A model generated the notes under the pieces. The model was not told where the DNA came from. It ran no database searches and was given only the letters and a program-made list of their open reading frames with translations. DNA of 64,000 nucleotides. Origin: Melampsora larici-populina 98AG31 (Eukaryota > Basidiomycota > Pucciniomycetes > Pucciniales > Melampsoraceae). The position numbers and the translations under genes were made by a program. Every line of letters starts with the position of its first letter. Within the stretch, counting starts at the first letter, position 1. The stretch spans positions 337,753 through 401,752 of the forward strand of contig NW_006768825.1 of NCBI RefSeq assembly GCF_000204055.1, written 5' to 3'. Shown piece by piece: positions 46,035 to 56,999 of this stretch.

Positions 46035-47929
46035 ATGTCATCTCAAACCGGCCGTATCGATAACATCACAGCTCAAATCGCCTCTCAAAGCAACCGCACG
46101 CAACCGTACTCGTTGACCACACCAAGGGGCAACAGTAAGCGGGCGTTTTTTGCGTTATTCTTCTTCCTTTGTATCGTATTCTACGATTAATCCAACTCCC
46201 TTCAGGAACCCTCCTTGTGGGTCCCAGCGGTTCTGCCAACCGCGCCGAGCAGCGAAGCATACGAGGTACAGGCTCGCAAACCTCGGTGCGAGGGGGCAAT
46301 GACGGTGTAAGTTTGCGATTCCCTTCCGTTTTCTTTAATGTTCTTTCTCGGATAGAACTCAAACACCCAATCGGCGCGTCCAGAATAACGACGGCGATGT
46401 GGCTCACATCATGGCTGCGATTACCAGTCTTTCTGGTAAGGTAGAGAAAGAGATGCTTGTGATGTCTGAAACGCTCCGTCAAGAGATTGAGCACATGTCG
46501 AGCAAGATCGACGAGGACATCGGTCAGTTGGCCAGTCAAGTGGACAAGCAAATTGCTTCGGTGGCAAACAAGCACACCGAGGACTTCATAACTTTGTCCA
46601 ACAAGCTGGACCAAGTTAATGAGTCCGTTGATGTCATCTCGACCCATGGTGGTGGACCTCCTGGTTCTGCTCCTGGCGCGGCGGCTGCAGCGAACGCCCC
46701 CGCTGTCGGAACCGGGCCCTGGTCCTACTCGCCTGAGCTGAAAGTGAGGGAATCACTGTCCTGCTCTTCATCATACGTCTTCTTATCTGTGTCTTATTTC
46801 TGATGCCCCCGCATTTGATATTTGGTTATCAGAGTAGGGTGTATACGGAGGCATACGCATCGGTTCCATTACCAACGATCGGCGCGTATACAAAACTTCA
46901 CAACCCAAATGGGGATGTGTTACCCAATTCATTGTTTGCAACTATTAAGGTGAGGTAGATGATTTTTTTTGTTGTGTAGCCTTAGTATTGATTCTCAAAC
47001 AACCGCATTCACAGCGGGCAATCAAAGCTATCCCCGGCAGCTGGGCTAGCGAACAACTGCCTCCAGTCGTTAATGGTGCCCAGAACGTCGCCGACACCCA
47101 AACGTACGCGACCTTAGTTAAGGACGCTGGGAAGCACGCCCGAGAGCGGTTGCATAAATTGGTCAGTGGGACACTTTCTTGCATTTATTCGAATTGTCTT
47201 TCATGTACAACTCTCTTGTACATACACCTTGGGCTCATCAAATCACTGAGACTTGTCTTACGCAGGTGTTGCTCAACATCAAAAATAACCCTGGTAGCAC
47301 TGTGCCCTGCATGAAACGTCTTGTGCATCGTGTAAATTTTTGCTGCCATATTTCGTGCTTTTGGTATGAATGAGGCCTGCCTGAGTAACTTGTGTTTTGA
47401 CTCTGTATGTAGATCGCTCAAGATTGTGGAACAACGGCTGATGGCCTAGATGAGGAAGCCTATTGGATCAAATGCACCGTTCAACACCGCCTCCGTATCG
47501 CATACCTTGTCAGTTTGAATTGAATCCACGTTCTAATACAAACCGGATAGCTGATTGGTTCATAAAATCCACCAGCGACGAGAAGCCCTACGCATCTTTC
47601 AAGAGCGTCGTCGAGGCGGAGCCGGAGGCAATATCTGGGCGCGAGTGGACCAACACCTTCACCATTTGGCTGTTCAAGGTGCCTTATATAGTTCTGCGTA
47701 GGTTAAGTTCTTCAAGCACTGATCACAACCGTTAGATTTAGCTCATCATGAATTCCTCTTCAGCTTTTACAAGTTCATTTACGATGAAGATCGCGCGACC
47801 TTTGATGGCGAAGGGTACTTTGCGAACATCGCTGCGGATGTAACATTTGATTTACCTGCCGAGGAGGATATCCAGGAAATGATGAAACGTATTGAACAAG
47901 CAGGAGGTTCTTTGGAGAACCTGGAGTGA
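46035..47929 (+). CDS. Second gene of the CMC-like element, coiled-coil protein
   Basis: Nine exons, 46035-46134, 46206-46306, 46384-46743, 46833-46949, 47015-47161, 47266-47331, 47413-47512, 47551-47701 and 47764-47929, join in phase to 435 aa. The 38-bp intron between exons 7 and 8 has a weak gtttga donor and is the least certain joint. The N-terminus is disordered and Ser/Arg-rich. A long coiled coil follows (LRQEIEHMSSKIDEDIGQLA, LSNKLDQVNESVDVI), then a Gly/Ala/Pro linker, then a mixed C-terminal domain (LPTIGAYTKLHNPNGD, SGREWTNTFTIWLFK, YKFIYDEDRATFDGEGYF) with an acidic helical end. No catalytic motif was recognised. By analogy with the TnpA partner of EnSpm it may bind subterminal repeats, but this is inference. 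It lies 446 bp after the transposase on the same strand. Confidence 0.65.
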
Positions 47930-48430
47930 ATGGGCCCACTAATTGGCAAATGGGGAATCAAAGACTACACTTGTTTTATTCCTTTAGATTAAAAGTTGTA
48001 GACATTTTCTATATTATCATCCGTTGTCTTTCTTTCTGTAACTTCCCCCGCTGCGAAATTCACAGGCTTATATGCCCAAGTCTCAGCTGTAATGATTTGG
48101 ATCGCGATCCAAACGGCTCTTTCAGGCCGTTTAATTGACCGTCTTTGGGCGTTGTGAAGCCTGCTTTCACATTATTTTCTATTTTGACGTGAACATCAAA
48201 AACGGCCATATGGCGATCTTGGGGCCATTCTGGCCGCCCCCAGTCCGCACACAGGCACCGCAACAGTGCCAAAATTCCAGCTTCAAGACGCCCGAATCGA
48301 CGCCTCATGGTCGCCTTACAGGCGTCACCATTCTGACCAGCTAGTGACCGCCCATGCCTGCGGAGGGAAGGCTGGTCCACGGGCGGTCGTGAATGACCGG
48401 CGCAAGACGGTCGAGGCCCCCCCGTGGTGT
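47930..48430. repeat. 3' subterminal region of the CMC-like element
   Basis: GC-rich from about 48090 to the right TIR, with several GACCGCC, GGCCGCC and CGGTCG-type motifs in both orientations. It mirrors the composition of the left subterminal region and ends in GCCCCCCCGTGGTGT. Confidence 0.6.
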
Positions 48431-48941
48431 ATGTAAAAAAAAATAAAAAAGGAAAAAGAGGGGTTTAATTTCTTTCCAAGTTTGTACGATATATATTATA
48501 ATGATCAAAGGGAAAGTGAATTGAAAAAGAGGGTAGGGTGTGAGGACAAGGATCAGGTAGGATATGTTCTGGATTGATTTTGATGTTTATTGAGATTGAA
48601 AGAAGTGATGATGAATGTGATGAAGAGTTTGATTGAGAGAATGGTTTGATGAAACAATACATAAAAGCTTGAGCGAAGTGAACTGAGGATCAGTATGAAG
48701 AGTGACTCTGACTGCGATTTAGAATTGAAAGTTTGAAGAGTCGAGACTGAAAAACTGAAAAAAACTGAAAAACTTTCAATCAATCGATTCGTCAATTTCC
48801 ATTTTCAATCAAAACCCAAACCCAATTCAAATTCACCATTCATCCATCCACTATCAACCATCAACCATCAAAGCATACTATCACTATCACAGTCTATCAC
48901 ACTATCTTACAACCATACATCATCAAATCATTTAATTCATC

Positions 48942-51463
48942 ATGAAAGTACTCAGAAGGTCACTTCACAAAGAAAAAGATAAATCAAGTTCACCCTCAAG
49001 ACAATCATTCTCTCCTTCTCAACAATCTTTTGGTGCTTCAATCTTAACATCTCAACATCCACCTCCACCTCCTCTCACAAAACCTATCTCGTCTCAATCA
49101 ATTCCTAACTCAAGAGCTCCAACCGGTCCTCCTACTATGGTCATCAGAGCTATTTCAAATTACAAAGCTAAACGGATCGTAGAAATCTCATTTCAAAAGG
49201 GTGATTTCTTTCATGTAGTCGGTCAAAGGGAAGATTCAGAAGGTGATTGGTTTGAAGCTTCAAATCCGGCTACTGGGGCTCGTGGATTAGTACCTAGATT
49301 TGGGTTTGAAATCTTTGGAAAACCTCCTTCTCAATCTAATTTACATACTCCTCGTCATTCGGAATTTAATCAACAACAACAAACTCATCAACATCATCGA
49401 TCTCTTAATCAATCTATCTCTCTTGGGGCTCAACCTCTTTCTGCTGGTCCTAAGAGTGCTGGTAGTAATGGTCAAAAAAGTCAACCACTCTATGGTGTCG
49501 TAAGTTCTTAATCTCATCATCCTGATCATCCATATCATACTAATAATACATGATATACTTTCAATCCCTTCTCTATAGGTTCAACACGATTTCGTTGCTG
49601 AAAGACCAGATGAGCTCGATGCAAAGAGGGGTGAACCTATCATTGTGGTAAGCTCTCTTCTCTTGCTTCTATTTTTTCTTGGAGAACGAGTGCTGATTGT
49701 TTCCTCTTTGAACTTTCTAGATTGCTCAATCTAATCATGAATGGTTTGTAGCTAAACCTATTGGCCGTCTCGGTGGTCGTGAGTGGATTTTTATTAATCA
49801 AAAGAAGAACCCAGAATCATTGACGAATTTGTTTCTGTTTTGATGAATTCTAGCCGGTTTAATCCCAGTTTCATTTGTAGAAGTACAAGATCTAACAAGT
49901 GGTAAAGCATTACCACCAGATCGAGTCAAAGAATTAATCAGAAGTGCAGTAGTACCTAAAGTAGAAGAATGGAAAAAAGCCACAGCAGCATACAAAGGCA
50001 ATAGTATTCCATTAGGACGATTTGATTTTGTACCTGATTCATCACCTTCTACGCCACATTCATCAAATCGACCGTTCAGTAATGATGGACAATCACAACA
50101 TATGTCATCAAGATCAGTTTCGGCTACACATTCTAGACAACAATCATTTGGAATGAATCCAATTCAAGTTACACAGAGTGGTAGAAGTTCACAACAAACT
50201 AATTATCAAACTCATCATTCTAGAGAACCATCGAATAGTGTAGCAGCTTGGCAACAACAACAACAACAACATCAACAACATCATCAGTCTATGGGACATC
50301 GATCTAATCCATCTGAAGTTCAATATGATTTAGAAGATGAACCGGAAGGATCTACTCAGGAAGGAGACGGATATGCAACAGTAGATGAACTTAGGGAAAG
50401 GTATGGAGTCGTAGTGCATGCATCAGTTGAATCATTTCATCATGAACAAGGACATTTTTGGTTTCATTTACGAGCCCATTTTAGTCGAAATTCCTCAAGT
50501 GATTTAAACTCGAATGAAACCACGGTTTTAGTTCTGTATAGATTATATGAAGATTTTTATGAATTTCATTTAGCATTAGTTGAAATGTTTTCAGCTTCAG
50601 AAGATCAATTACCTAAAATACCTGAAATGATTGAAGATGTCAATGAATTAGTTTGTGCAAGAAGAGTAGAAGAATTATCGGTTTATCTTGAAGAGTTGTG
50701 TAGGATGGAAGAAGAGATTCGAGAATGTGAATTGGTTTATGAGTTCTTAGGACCTAGAGAAGGAGATGTTGAATTAGAAGGAGAGGTAGGAGGAGCAGGA
50801 GCAGGAGGAGGAGTTGAGATGAGTTTGAATCGATCACAAGAAGAAGTGGAAGGAGAAGTAGTGGAGTATTTATCGAAGATGAATAAAGAAGAAGGTAACC
50901 GATTAGAAGAGTTGATGAATGGATTGACGACTCGGGATGAAGAGAATGGGATGAGAGAGATGGAAGGTAGAAAGGTTGGACATAAAGAATCGAATGGATC
51001 GATTCAAACTGCCTTTGATGGAACTTCTACTCATTCACATCCTTATCAACATCAACATCAACATCAACATAGCACCAGTATTGATTCGAGAAGTGGAACG
51101 AGTACGCAGAACAAGAACCCAACCGGATTAGGCGTCACATTAGGAACTCATAATCCTAATCCAACACATCAACAAGGAAACTTTTTAAAGATTAAAATCT
51201 ATCAAATCGAAACAGATGATTTGATTGCGATTCGAGTACCTACTCATATCAATTATCTTGAATTGTTTAAAAGAGTTAAGGAAAGAAGTGGACATCAAAT
51301 TCATTCATTAAGGTTTAAAGATGAATCTGGTATTGGGTTTTCTACGGGTCAAACTTTACCGATTTATAATTCTTTGGGACATCGATTGGTTGGGATTGAT
51401 AATGATTCAGATTTGGAAAGATGGATTGATTCGGGTAATAAATTGGTACTTTATGTTGAATGA
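48942..51463 (+). CDS. BEM1: Polarity scaffold BEM1 (SH3-SH3-PX-PB1)
   Basis: Exons 48942-49499, 49579-49647, 49721-49778 and 49854-51463 join in phase to 764 aa. The domain order is that of Bem1/Scd2. SH3-1 (about residues 65-125; VIRAISNYKAKRIVEISFQK, DWFEASNPATGARGLVPRFG) and SH3-2 ([40 protein letters not shown]) are followed by a Gln/His-rich linker. Next comes a PX domain (VVVHASVESFHHEQGHFWFH, LYRLYEDFYEFHLALVEMF). The C-terminus is a PB1 domain with an acidic motif (FKDESGIGF, DNDSDLERWI). Bem1 scaffolds the Cdc42 activator Cdc24 and PAK at sites of polarised growth; the second SH3 binds PAK or Cdc42, PX binds phosphoinositides, and PB1 binds Cdc24. The 5' leader is CA-rich. It starts about 510 bp past the transposon end, so the promoter appears spared. 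Confidence 0.93.
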
Positions 51464-52810
51464 AAGGGTATTTGGAGCCTGATGGAAGGATAAGATTGGA
51501 AGTGGAATGATTGGGATTTGAAGAAATGGATCGAGAAGGGAAATCAAAAGAATCTTAGGGGTGGTTTTTGTTTTGATGATGAATTGTTTTTGATTTTGTA
51601 TTTTTTAGAAATTCTTTGAAAACCCCAAAATAATTGATCTTCTTATCCATTCTTTTATAAGGTTTTTTTTTCTTTTGTTTTCTTTCTATATTCTTACATT
51701 CATTCCTTTTTTAGTTTACTTTACTCTCTTTTTTTTTGGTTTGTTATTGTTGTTCTTATCTGATCTTTCTCTTTCTCTTTCTCTTTCTCTTTCTCTTTCT
51801 CTTTCTCTCTTGATGAAAATCAATCATTTTTGTCGCTGATTGGATTGGATTTTACTGGTTTTTACTGATTGTTTTGTGATTCTATGGTATACATATATAT
51901 CTTTTTTGTTTTGTGTAATTGTATAGAAAAAAATGATTTTTTTTATAAAAACTTTGAGTTTTGGTTTGTTGGTTTTTTCTTAGTTTCTTTTTTCTCTGCT
52001 TTTGTGGTTGTGGTTGTGGTTGTGGTTGTGGTTGTGGTTGTGGTTGTGGTTGTGTGTGTGTGTGTGTTTGTTTGTGTGATACTGAAATGTAGTATTTAAT
52101 GAGACTTTGCTCTTTTTTCTTTGAAATATAGCTGTTTTGAAAATCAATTTTTTTTTCAGATTTGTGGTTAGTTTATTTTTTGCTCATCTGGGTTATTTGT
52201 CCGGATTGGGATATGAAAAATAAATTGAAGATAATAGGCATTGGGCGAGGTTTCTGAAAATTTTCGTTTTTTGGTTGCGGGAACCAATTCAAAGGTAGTT
52301 CAGTTTTCTTGGAATGCTTGAGTAGGGATGGCTGGCACAATATCAAAGCCACCCAAAGCACAGCAAAAAAAAAATTCTTGTTTTGCTTTACAAAAATTTT
52401 CTGAAATTTCATCGGGCGTAGAGCATCCTTGCTTGACCTGTAAAAGCCACAAGCTCTAATCGCGCCACAAAAGACACCTTTCAGACATTTCACACATACC
52501 TTGCCTGGGGCCCCCCGTTCTGAATCTACCCGGGTATCCCCCAGCAGCCGTGATCTATCATCCAATGACTTTTTCATCTAATGTGGAAGTCAAAATTGGA
52601 ACATTTTATTGACTCAAAACTAGACAGACTCGTCCAATTTCAAGCTGAAATTGAAATCAAAAGATTCAAATCTTGATCCTCTGGATTGGTCACAAACTGC
52701 TGGAGTTGACGAGCAAAAACCTCGAAGACAAGAGTCAAGCGGTCATCGGACCGAGGCAAATGAACATCTGACCCATAAAAGATAGCCGGGCAAAGCGACA
52801 GGGCTTTTTA
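51464..52810. other. BEM1 3' UTR and spacer with microsatellites
   Basis: T-rich 3' region with a (CTTTCT)n tract at about 51763-51810 and a (GGTTGT)n tract running into (GT)n at about 52004-52066. A minus-strand open frame at 52173-52577 has no family signature. No gene supported. Confidence 0.5.
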
Positions 52811-53472
52811 AGGACCCCGGTATGCTCCTATAAGGGGTAGTCACATCAAAATATATCTTTTGAGCTCCCGCGGGTTTACGCTTCATGGGATTATGCACTA
52901 TGGTGGGAGACACCAAAGATAAGGAAAAGCCCGAATAATCTTGAAATTTTACGCGAGCCCGCAGTTCTCAAACTGGTGAGAAGCCGAGGGCACTTTGGTG
53001 ATGCCTGATCCAGAGCTCCTCAAAACTAGCTTTCTAGAGCAATCGCATAGCTTTTGTGACCTTTTCATTTGAGGCATTCATCTAATTCAGAGAGATGAGC
53101 TTGACATGTAAGATACCCCAGCTTACATAGCTCTTGTAATGTTTGATGAAACATTCTAAAAAGCTACTTTTGAGAAGCTCTGGAGGAGGTGATCTTACAA
53201 TTATCCTCGGCTTCTCACCAAATTGAGAACTGCGGGCTCGCGTAAAATTTCAAGATTCATCGGGCTTTTCCTTATCTTTGGTGTCTCCCACCATAGTCTT
53301 TGAGGTTTTTGCCGGTTTTTGCCTATTTCAGAGTGGCTTCAATATACAATACAGCTCATTTGAAAGATTAAACCGTCTTAGAGTTATGGGTCCAGCCAGT
53401 GACTTATCTCCGCGGGAGCTCAAAAGATATATTTTGATGTGACTACCCCTTATAGGAGCATACCGGGGTCCT
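52811..53472. mobile_element. hAT-like MITE with 8-bp target duplication
   Basis: A 662-bp foldback element with ends AGGACCCCGGTATGCTCC and the exact complement GGAGCATACCGGGGTCCT. The terminal 60 bp or so are almost identical. A second inverted block, GAGACACCAAAGATAAGGAA with its complement, continues inward. GCTTTTTA lies immediately outside both ends (52803-52810 and 53473-53480), an 8-bp duplication characteristic of hAT-type insertion. It has no coding capacity. Confidence 0.85.
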
Positions 53473-53638
53473 GCTTTTTACCTGTGAAACTCACTCGCTT
53501 CTGCAATCTTCGGATTGCTTCGTGGGGCGCATCACTGGTCGGTCAAAAAAATAGAAAAAAGAGCGAAAATTTCGCCCAATGCCTAATGATAGGAACATTT
53601 ATTTTTGAATCCACATTTGATTTGTTGAGGGTCAGAAG

Positions 53639-54189
53639 TCAGCATGAGCCCCGCTCGCTCGGGAGCGGGGACCGGCAAAAATCCACCCCGAGCACTTTTT
53701 GGAAATGTGTCCCGGCTTCCGAGCCAACCCCTCCCCGTCGGGGATCTTCATGTACGTCTGCAGACCGTCCCCCGCCACCAAAAATCGGGGGCCTACCGAA
53801 ATATCGGTTACCCGTTGGTTCCCCGTCGAGTGTTAGTTGGTAGAGCTTGCTAGATCAAAAAAATCATAAATCTGCTTCACAAGCAAGTTCCGGCTGATAT
53901 TCTACTGTTTCGTACAGGTATCTCATTGTATTTGACTCCTTATACTGATTTATGAGTTGTTACGAGGCCTTCCTCACCTTTCATTTCTCCCTATCTGCCC
54001 TCGATTCTACAGCTCTCTGCTATAGCTCGGTTCCCCAATTAAAATCGGGGATCCTCATACTCTGGCCCGGCTCCCGTTCCGTCGGAGTCGGTACGGTGCC
54101 GGGGGGCTGAGATACCTAGCCCGAGGCACCGTACCGACGGTACGGAAGCCGGAGATCCCCGAGCCCGCGGGAAACGGGGCTCATGCTGA
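53639..54189. mobile_element. Second MITE with 8-bp target duplication
   Basis: A 551-bp element with ends TCAGCATGAGCCCCG and the exact complement CGGGGCTCATGCTGA. GTCAGAAG flanks both sides (53631-53638 and 54190-54197), an 8-bp duplication. The interior is GC-rich with several palindromes, for example GCTCGCTCGGGAGC and the pair GGTACGGTGCCGGGG / CCCGAGGCACCGTACC. It is not obviously related in sequence to the MITE 166 bp upstream. Confidence 0.83.
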
Positions 54190-54197
54190 GTCAGAAG

Positions 54198-54991
54198 AGG
54201 CCATACCCTGGGCCTCAGGGTAGAAAAATACTCTGTAGCACATACTATGAAACTATATCATGGAAGGGTTGTGATTGCCTGATCCTCTACAGTGGAGGGT
54301 GGTCTTTGGATGGGCCTTGCAATAACATCTTCCTTGAGAACTGGTACAGGTGATATTTTTTTGTTTGAAGATTGACTGAGGTAGGGTTGCACATTTTGGT
54401 AGGTGAACTGCTGATTTCCCAAAATCAGTTTCAAGGCCATTTGATACCAGGCCACCAAGTTCAACCTTGTGGTCTGATGTGAGTTGCAAGTCTAAATCTA
54501 GACACCATAAATTTCATGAGGATGAAGTAGAAATTGAATGATGTGTCACCTGTGTAGATAAACATAACAGTTGTAGTTGAGACTGTTAGACAAATTGGAA
54601 TTGGTAGGTTCTACACTATGCAGTATGAGAAGAGAAGATTCAAATGAAAAGAAAGACTGACACCCAATACAAAAATATATGGTGAATGAAGGTAAAGTGA
54701 AAAATAAATAAATTGGTCTCTGGCCTAGATTGTACTAGAGATTTTTGGGAGCCAAGGCAATACCTCTTCATGACCCTGGAACAACATTTTCAGGCTGTAG
54801 CACTGTCAATTTATAATCATGTGATTTGACTGTGATGTCTAACTGTCACATTGCCTACTGAGCCTACCACACAACATCACAACAAGCTGTTCACAGATTC
54901 AAAAGAAGATGTGGGATCATAAACTGATTAAACACAAAACTAGCTCATTTTGCTAAAGGTACACTAGAAACAAGTTGACAAACCACTTAAA
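54198..54991. other. Spacer, no gene supported
   Basis: AT-rich. Frames at 54253-54489 lack family signatures. Nothing else noted. Confidence 0.4.
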
Positions 54992-55163
54992 GTCTAACCC
55001 GCGCAAATGCATAACTTGAGTGGAAGGCTTTTGCTATGCATTTTGACGGGTTATGCAATTCCATTGTCAAATTTGGCAGTAAAAAGTATCAAAATTTAGG
55101 ATTTTTTCTATGCATTATCACGGGTTATGCAGTTGCGCGGGTATGCATTTGCGCAGGTCAGAC
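54992..55163. mobile_element. 172-bp MITE
   Basis: Ends GTCTAACCCGCGCAAATGCA and TGCATTTGCGCAGGTCAGAC are near inverse complements. The interior has several copies of a GGGTTATGCA-type motif. No unambiguous target duplication was found. Confidence 0.6.
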
Positions 55164-55234
55164 TGTACAGCTGTCTTGTATGCTGTGGTAGCAAGAATTG
55201 GTGATTGACCATATGTGGAAATTGAATGTCTGTA

Positions 55235-56562
55235 CAGTCGGTGACAAAAAGTTTATGTACCTCGACTACATATGTATTAGTGTAGCCCAGTCAATGGGTA
55301 CTTTGTTTCCTGAATAAATCCTCCATACCTCATCCATATTGTCTCTGAGAATGAAGACTTTCCCCCTCCCCCACTCAACAGAAATCTATCATCTATGTGC
55401 ACAAATTTGGGATTCCTGGCACTCAAATTGCCAAGAAACTTGGCCATCCCAAGTCAACTGTCTACACAGTGATCTACAATGACCGCAAAAGATGCAAATC
55501 AACCATCTCAAAAACGCTCGGACAACCAAAGAAGTTCTTGGAACATGATCAGCAAACCTTGAAGCGGGTGATACAACAAAACCAACATGCTTCAGCTGCC
55601 TATATTGCTAGCAAGCTACCCATAAAAGCCAGTATATCAACAGTTCAATCAGAGATCCGGAAACTTGGCTTTCACTCCCGAGTTGCCGTAGTTAAGCCTT
55701 ATCTCCAGAGTAAACACATTCTGAGGCGTCTTGAGTTTGCTAGAAAACACAAGGATTGGACTTATAACAATTGGAAGAAAGTCATTTGGACCAATGAATC
55801 ATCATTCAAAATTGGAAAGTCTGCAAAGAAGGTTTGGGTGTGGCGCAAACCGGGTGAAAAATACAACAAAGACTGTTTGGCCCCAAGTTTCAAGAGTGGA
55901 AGGACTTCAGTAATGATATGAGGGGCGTTCACAGCTGAACTTTGCTTACCAATAATAGTCATGCCGGTCGGACGTCAAACTGGAGCTTACTTTGTCGATT
56001 TGGTGTATTGCCGGATTATTGAACCACTTGTCACCTCACCTAACTGTCCACCTGACCTCATCTTGATGGAGGATGGAGCCCCGGTACACACAAGCAAAGT
56101 GGCAAAACAATGGAGGGATGAACATTCAATTGAAAAGTTAGAATGGCCTGCAAATAGTCCAGACCTGAACCCAATCAAGAACATTTGGAACATCATGAAA
56201 AAAAATGTCTCTGAAAAGCACCAACCCAGAACGGTTCAAGAAATGCGTGAAGCACTGTTTACCAAGTGGAAAGCAATCCCTCAGAGCAAGTTTCAAGATT
56301 TAGTCGAGTCCATGCCTGACTGAATCAAGGCTGTGCTCAAAGCAAAGGGTGGACACACTCGCTGGTAAAAGTCATTGTATTATAGAGTCTACATTACATT
56401 TGTGAATCCTGAAATTCATTCATATGTACTCTGATTAGTGGCCATCTAGACCATGTACTTTCTGGTACATGAATAGTGAGATTGAGAGCTGAATAAGCTA
56501 GTTTGAGAGTTGCCAAATGGGTGAGTTCTGCTACAGGTACGTAAACTTTTTGTCACTGACTG
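55235..56562 (+). mobile_element. Decayed Tc1 transposon
   Basis: A 1,328-bp element with TIRs of about 30 bp: left CAGTCGGTGACAAAAAGTTT, right inverse complement CAGTCAGTGACAAAAAGTTT. TA flanks both ends (55233-55234 and 56563-56564). It contains one broken transposase. Size and termini are those of a standard Tc1 element. Confidence 0.92.
55351..56368 (+). pseudogene. Broken Tc1 transposase
   Basis: The main frame matches Tc1 transposase from a helix-turn-helix N-terminus (GTQIAKKLGHPKSTVY) through WTNESSFKIG, LMEDGAPVHTSK and NSPDLNPIKNIWNIMKK to the end at 56368. Defects are several. The start ATG at 55351 is out of frame with the rest, probably from an indel in the C-rich run near 55362-55372. 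There are in-frame TGA codons at 55919-55921 and 56321-56323. The first catalytic Asp has become Asn (WTNES) and the catalytic Glu has become Lys (NPIKN). The Asp-to-Lys spacing of 34 residues keeps the DD34E layout. The enzyme cannot be active. Both stop codons and both catalytic changes are consistent with C:G to T:A transitions. Confidence 0.9.
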
Positions 56563-56999
56563 TACATGTATAACAAAATGTGTCCAATCCATGCTGCATG
56601 TGCAAAAGTTAGAAAATTGTGATTGACATGTCACATTCAAATGAGCATACAGTTGATCAAGGTTTAGCTGTGCAACTGTGTAGTTCTGATCAACATATGT
56701 CCTTGCATGTCTCACATATCCAAATGTGGCAGAAAATGCCTCCTAGTGATGTATGTACAATCAATGATACAAGTACAAGTGGGAGACATGCTATTCTTTA
56801 AAACATTTTCTCAAGGTCTGTATTTTGCTTCAAATTGGAAAAGCTGGTGGTTTCTCTGATCAACTGTGGCAGATCTTCAAAGATCTTGTCTTTTTTCCCA
56901 CTATTTCTTATCAGTACAATTCAATTTCTACTGATCACTGTAACCTTTTGTTTATATATGCCAATTTGAATCATGGATTACACAACAAACATAAGAATG

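Larger units (their letters stand above)
40626..48430. mobile_element. 7.8-kb CMC/EnSpm-like transposon with two intact-looking genes
   Basis: The left end, ACACCACGGGGGGAC, and the inverse complement of the right end, ACACCACGGGGGGGC, form a TIR of about 20 bp with a few mismatches. ATGT occurs directly outside both ends (40622-40625 and 48431-48434), or TATGT if the right end is placed one base earlier. Subterminal regions (40640-40860 and 48100-48420) are GC-rich and carry repeated GCGGTC/GACCGC and GGCCGCC-type motifs, as in elements whose accessory protein binds subterminal repeats. Inside are a large transposase-like gene and a second, coiled-coil gene on the same strand. Both read through all their splice joints without stops, so the copy may be recent or active. 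Confidence 0.82.
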
